This document shows positions 61,058-64,000 of a stretch of 64,000 nt of DNA, piece by piece. The first letter of the stretch is position 1. Every line of letters begins with the position of its first letter. The notes under the pieces are model-generated. The model made no database searches, was not told where the DNA came from, and saw nothing but the letters and a program-made list of their open reading frames with translations. This DNA is from Terriglobus roseus DSM 18391 (lineage in GTDB: Bacteria > Acidobacteriota > Terriglobia > Terriglobales > Acidobacteriaceae), in contig NC_018014.1 of NCBI RefSeq assembly GCF_000265425.1, positions 1,488,001-1,552,000 of the forward strand, read 5' to 3'. Made by a program: the position numbers and the translations under genes.

Positions 61058-62043
61058 GCGATCGCATGCAGGCTTTGGCCGACCGGTTCATCACCATGCT
61101 GGATGGGGAGCGCGGCGCGAGTGAGCACACCGTCCGCGCCTACACGCGCGAGGTTCAGGCGTTTGCGACGTACCTGGCGGCGACGCTCGGTGAGGATGTT
61201 GCGCCGAAGTCGATCGAGCACACGCATATCCGCGGGTATCTGGCTGTGTTGTATGACCGTGGGTTGACGCGGGCTTCGGCTGCGCGTGCGCTGGCCGCGG
61301 TGCGGTCGTGGTTCAAGTGGATGGCCAAGGAAGGCATCGTGGATCAGAATCCGGCGACGCTGGTGGCGACGCCGAAGCTGCCGAAGCATCTGCCGCGTGT
61401 GCCTTCCGCCGAAGAGGTGAACCGTGTGCTGGACGGCATCGAGGGAGACATCGACCGGGCTGGCAGGGGCGTGCCGAAGAAGAGCTCGGCCACAGACGGT
61501 GAGGCGTATACCGGCTGGCCGGAGCGCGATCGGGTCATCTGGGAGCTGCTGTACGGCTGCGGTATCCGAAATTCTGAGCTGGTCGGCATCGACCTGGCGA
61601 GTTTGCACTGGGCGAACGATGCGATCCTGGTTCGCGGTAAGGGGCGCAAAGAGCGGTATGTTCCGCTGGGCGATGCCGCGGCTGAGGCGATCCGGAATTA
61701 CCTGCCGCACCGGGAGGCGAAGCTGCAGGCAGCAGGCAAGGGCGCGCTTGTTGCTGCGGGGCCGCTCCTGATTAACCAGAGTGCGCGTGGAGTCGCTCGG
61801 CTGACGACACGGTCGGTGGGACGGATTGTGAAATCTATCGCCGTCGCGCGGGGGCTGCCGGCGGATGTACATCCGCACACGCTGCGGCATGCTTTTGGGA
61901 CGCACATGCTGGAGGATGGGGCGGATCTTCGGGCAATTCAGGAGCTACTGGGGCATGAGCGGCTGTCGACGACGCAGCGGTATACGCAGTTGACCGTGAG
62001 CCAGGTGCAGCAGGTGTATGACGAGACGCATCCTCGGGCGTAG
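61054..62043 (+). CDS. Tyrosine recombinase, XerC/XerD type (second of tandem pair)
   Basis: Recombinase of 329 residues with the same layout as the gene before it: N-terminal core-binding domain ([20 protein letters not shown]), catalytic Arg in [14 protein letters not shown], Lys in [40 protein letters not shown] with the nucleophile Tyr. It carries a short insert (about 125-150, [18 protein letters not shown]) between the N-terminal and catalytic parts not present in its partner. It starts in an ATGA overlap, so it is co-translated with the first gene and a heteromeric XerCD complex is likely. Confidence 0.93.
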   Translation: MSDRMQALADRFITMLDGERGASEHTVRAYTREVQAFATYLAATLGEDVAPKSIEHTHIRGYLAVLYDRGLTRASAARALAAVRSWFKWMAKEGIVDQNPATLVATPKLPKHLPRVPSAEEVNRVLDGIEGDIDRAGRGVPKKSSATDGEAYTGWPERDRVIWELLYGCGIRNSELVGIDLASLHWANDAILVRGKGRKERYVPLGDAAAEAIRNYLPHREAKLQAAGKGALVAAGPLLINQSARGVARLTTRSVGRIVKSIAVARGLPADVHPHTLRHAFGTHMLEDGADLRAIQELLGHERLSTTQRYTQLTVSQVQQVYDETHPRA

Positions 62044-62102
62044 CACGAAGGTGTGGGAAGTACGTCGTTGGCGCACGCTTTTCCTGAGCTAGACTAAAAA
62101 GG

Positions 62103-62396
62103 ATGCGTTTCCGCGCCACACATTTGACGTGCCTTTTGTTGCTGCTTTCGAGCCTGGCGGTATCGGTTCATGCCAGCAACCTGGCGTCGACGCGGACGCC
62201 GGGTGATGTGTTTGTCCGGAATCTGCTGCTGCAGGCAGCGGTGGAGGAGTCTGAGCCGGTTCGGTCTGACTTCCCGGAGACGGGGCGTGATGTCTCTGCA
62301 GTTCCCACGCCGCACCTGTGGAATGCTGCCCATGCGGTTGCCGGGCCTGTGGCCCATACGGCGCATGTGCATGCGGTGACCGGAAGCAGCCTGTAG
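62103..62396 (+). CDS. Small secreted ORF directly upstream of secA, candidate secretion monitor
   Basis: Protein of 97 residues with a clear signal peptide (MRFRATHLTCLLLLLSSLAV, cleaved near SVHAS). The mature part has no recognised domain. The C-terminal end contains HLWNAAHAVAGPVAHTAHVH, with Trp73 and Ala80-Gly81-Pro82; the E. coli secretion monitor SecM stalls at a Trp...Ala-Gly-Pro segment, but its key Arg is missing here and the spacing is two residues shorter. The stop codon lies inside the first arm of an 8-bp RNA stem. AAGG abuts the ATG directly, so initiation may be weak. Gene reality is probable; a SecM-like role is speculation based on place and sequence. Confidence 0.7.
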   Translation: MRFRATHLTCLLLLLSSLAVSVHASNLASTRTPGDVFVRNLLLQAAVEESEPVRSDFPETGRDVSAVPTPHLWNAAHAVAGPVAHTAHVHAVTGSSL

Positions 62397-62464
62397 CGCG
62401 CTGGCAATCTCTGCCAGTTATTGCGGCCATATGAGTTGCCGCGCCCTACTCTCGCGCTACTTTT
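62393..62464 (+). promoter_or_regulatory. Branched RNA structure / possible attenuator before secA
   Basis: GTAGCGCG (62393-62400) pairs perfectly with CGCGCTAC (62453-62460) and encloses two further hairpins: CTGGCA/TGCCAG (62401-62417) and GCGGC/GCCGC (62423-62442). The outer stem is followed by TTTT (62461-62464), giving the look of a three-way-junction terminator. The first arm contains the stop codon of the small ORF, so a terminating ribosome would open it. The secA ribosome site (AAGGAA, 62474-62479) lies 10 bases beyond. Confidence 0.6.
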
Positions 62465-62486
62465 CGCACCAGCAAGGAATATTTCA

Positions 62487-64000
<1,514 letters not shown>

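Overview
The window looks like chromosomal DNA of a soil acidobacterium (class Terriglobia, family Acidobacteriaceae, near Terriglobus, Granulicella or Edaphobacter). The reasons are GC-rich genes, three large TonB-dependent receptor-like proteins that each begin with a carboxypeptidase-regulatory-like domain, a protein of the 'VWFA-related Acidobacterial domain' type, a secreted Gfo/Idh/MocA oxidoreductase with a Tat-type leader, and several small secreted proteins of unknown family. I see no tRNA, rRNA, CRISPR array, insertion sequence or prophage. Two genes run off the ends: a GH10 xylanase on the left and secA on the right.

Layout. (1) 1-8.8 kb: plant polysaccharide breakdown, with GH10 xylanase, a GH78-like glycosidase, GH3 glucosidase/xylosidase with a PA14 insert and a LacI regulator; a pseudokinase-SPOR membrane protein sits inside. 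(2) 8.8-18.6 kb: a peptide/amide use locus, with a GntR regulator and a double-domain M42 peptidase facing a TonB receptor, an M28 aminopeptidase and an amidase. (3) 18.6-20.3 kb: a Gfo/Idh oxidoreductase and a small ORF. (4) 20.5-25.4 kb: a probable metal (copper?) uptake operon of Cys/His small protein, TonB receptor and PepSY membrane protein with a Met/His-rich loop. (5) 25.4-27.6 kb: eutBC without other eut genes. (6) 27.6-34.8 kb: VWFA protein, a TonB receptor with a Gly/Pro-rich segment, and a divergent CpxRA-like two-component system with a perfect CpxR-type box between them. (7) 34.9-38.2 kb: FAD/Fe-S oxidoreductase and a lone IclR-type DNA-binding domain. (8) 38.5-45.5 kb: a three-gene RND efflux operon with a divergent LysR regulator and a clear LysR-type operator. 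(9) 45.5-64 kb: mixed housekeeping and small accessory genes (flavoprotein reductase, nucleotidyltransferase pair, endonuclease IV, three tandem secreted paralogues, DUF4159, sulfurtransferase, sirtuin, M23 peptidase, CorC-like protein, ABC permease, phosphoesterase, two Xer recombinases, a small secreted ORF, secA).

The most interesting signals are: a sharp switch in strand composition (GC skew) in the intergenic region near 7.5 kb; a small secreted ORF directly before secA ending in a Trp...Ala-Gly-Pro segment and followed by a branched RNA structure that closes over its stop codon (a possible SecM-like secretion sensor); an M42 peptidase with a duplicated, apparently dead first domain; a pseudokinase-SPOR protein; and two copies of a short palindromic repeat with conserved ends but different stems. 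All functional calls rest on motif recognition by eye; no database search was run.
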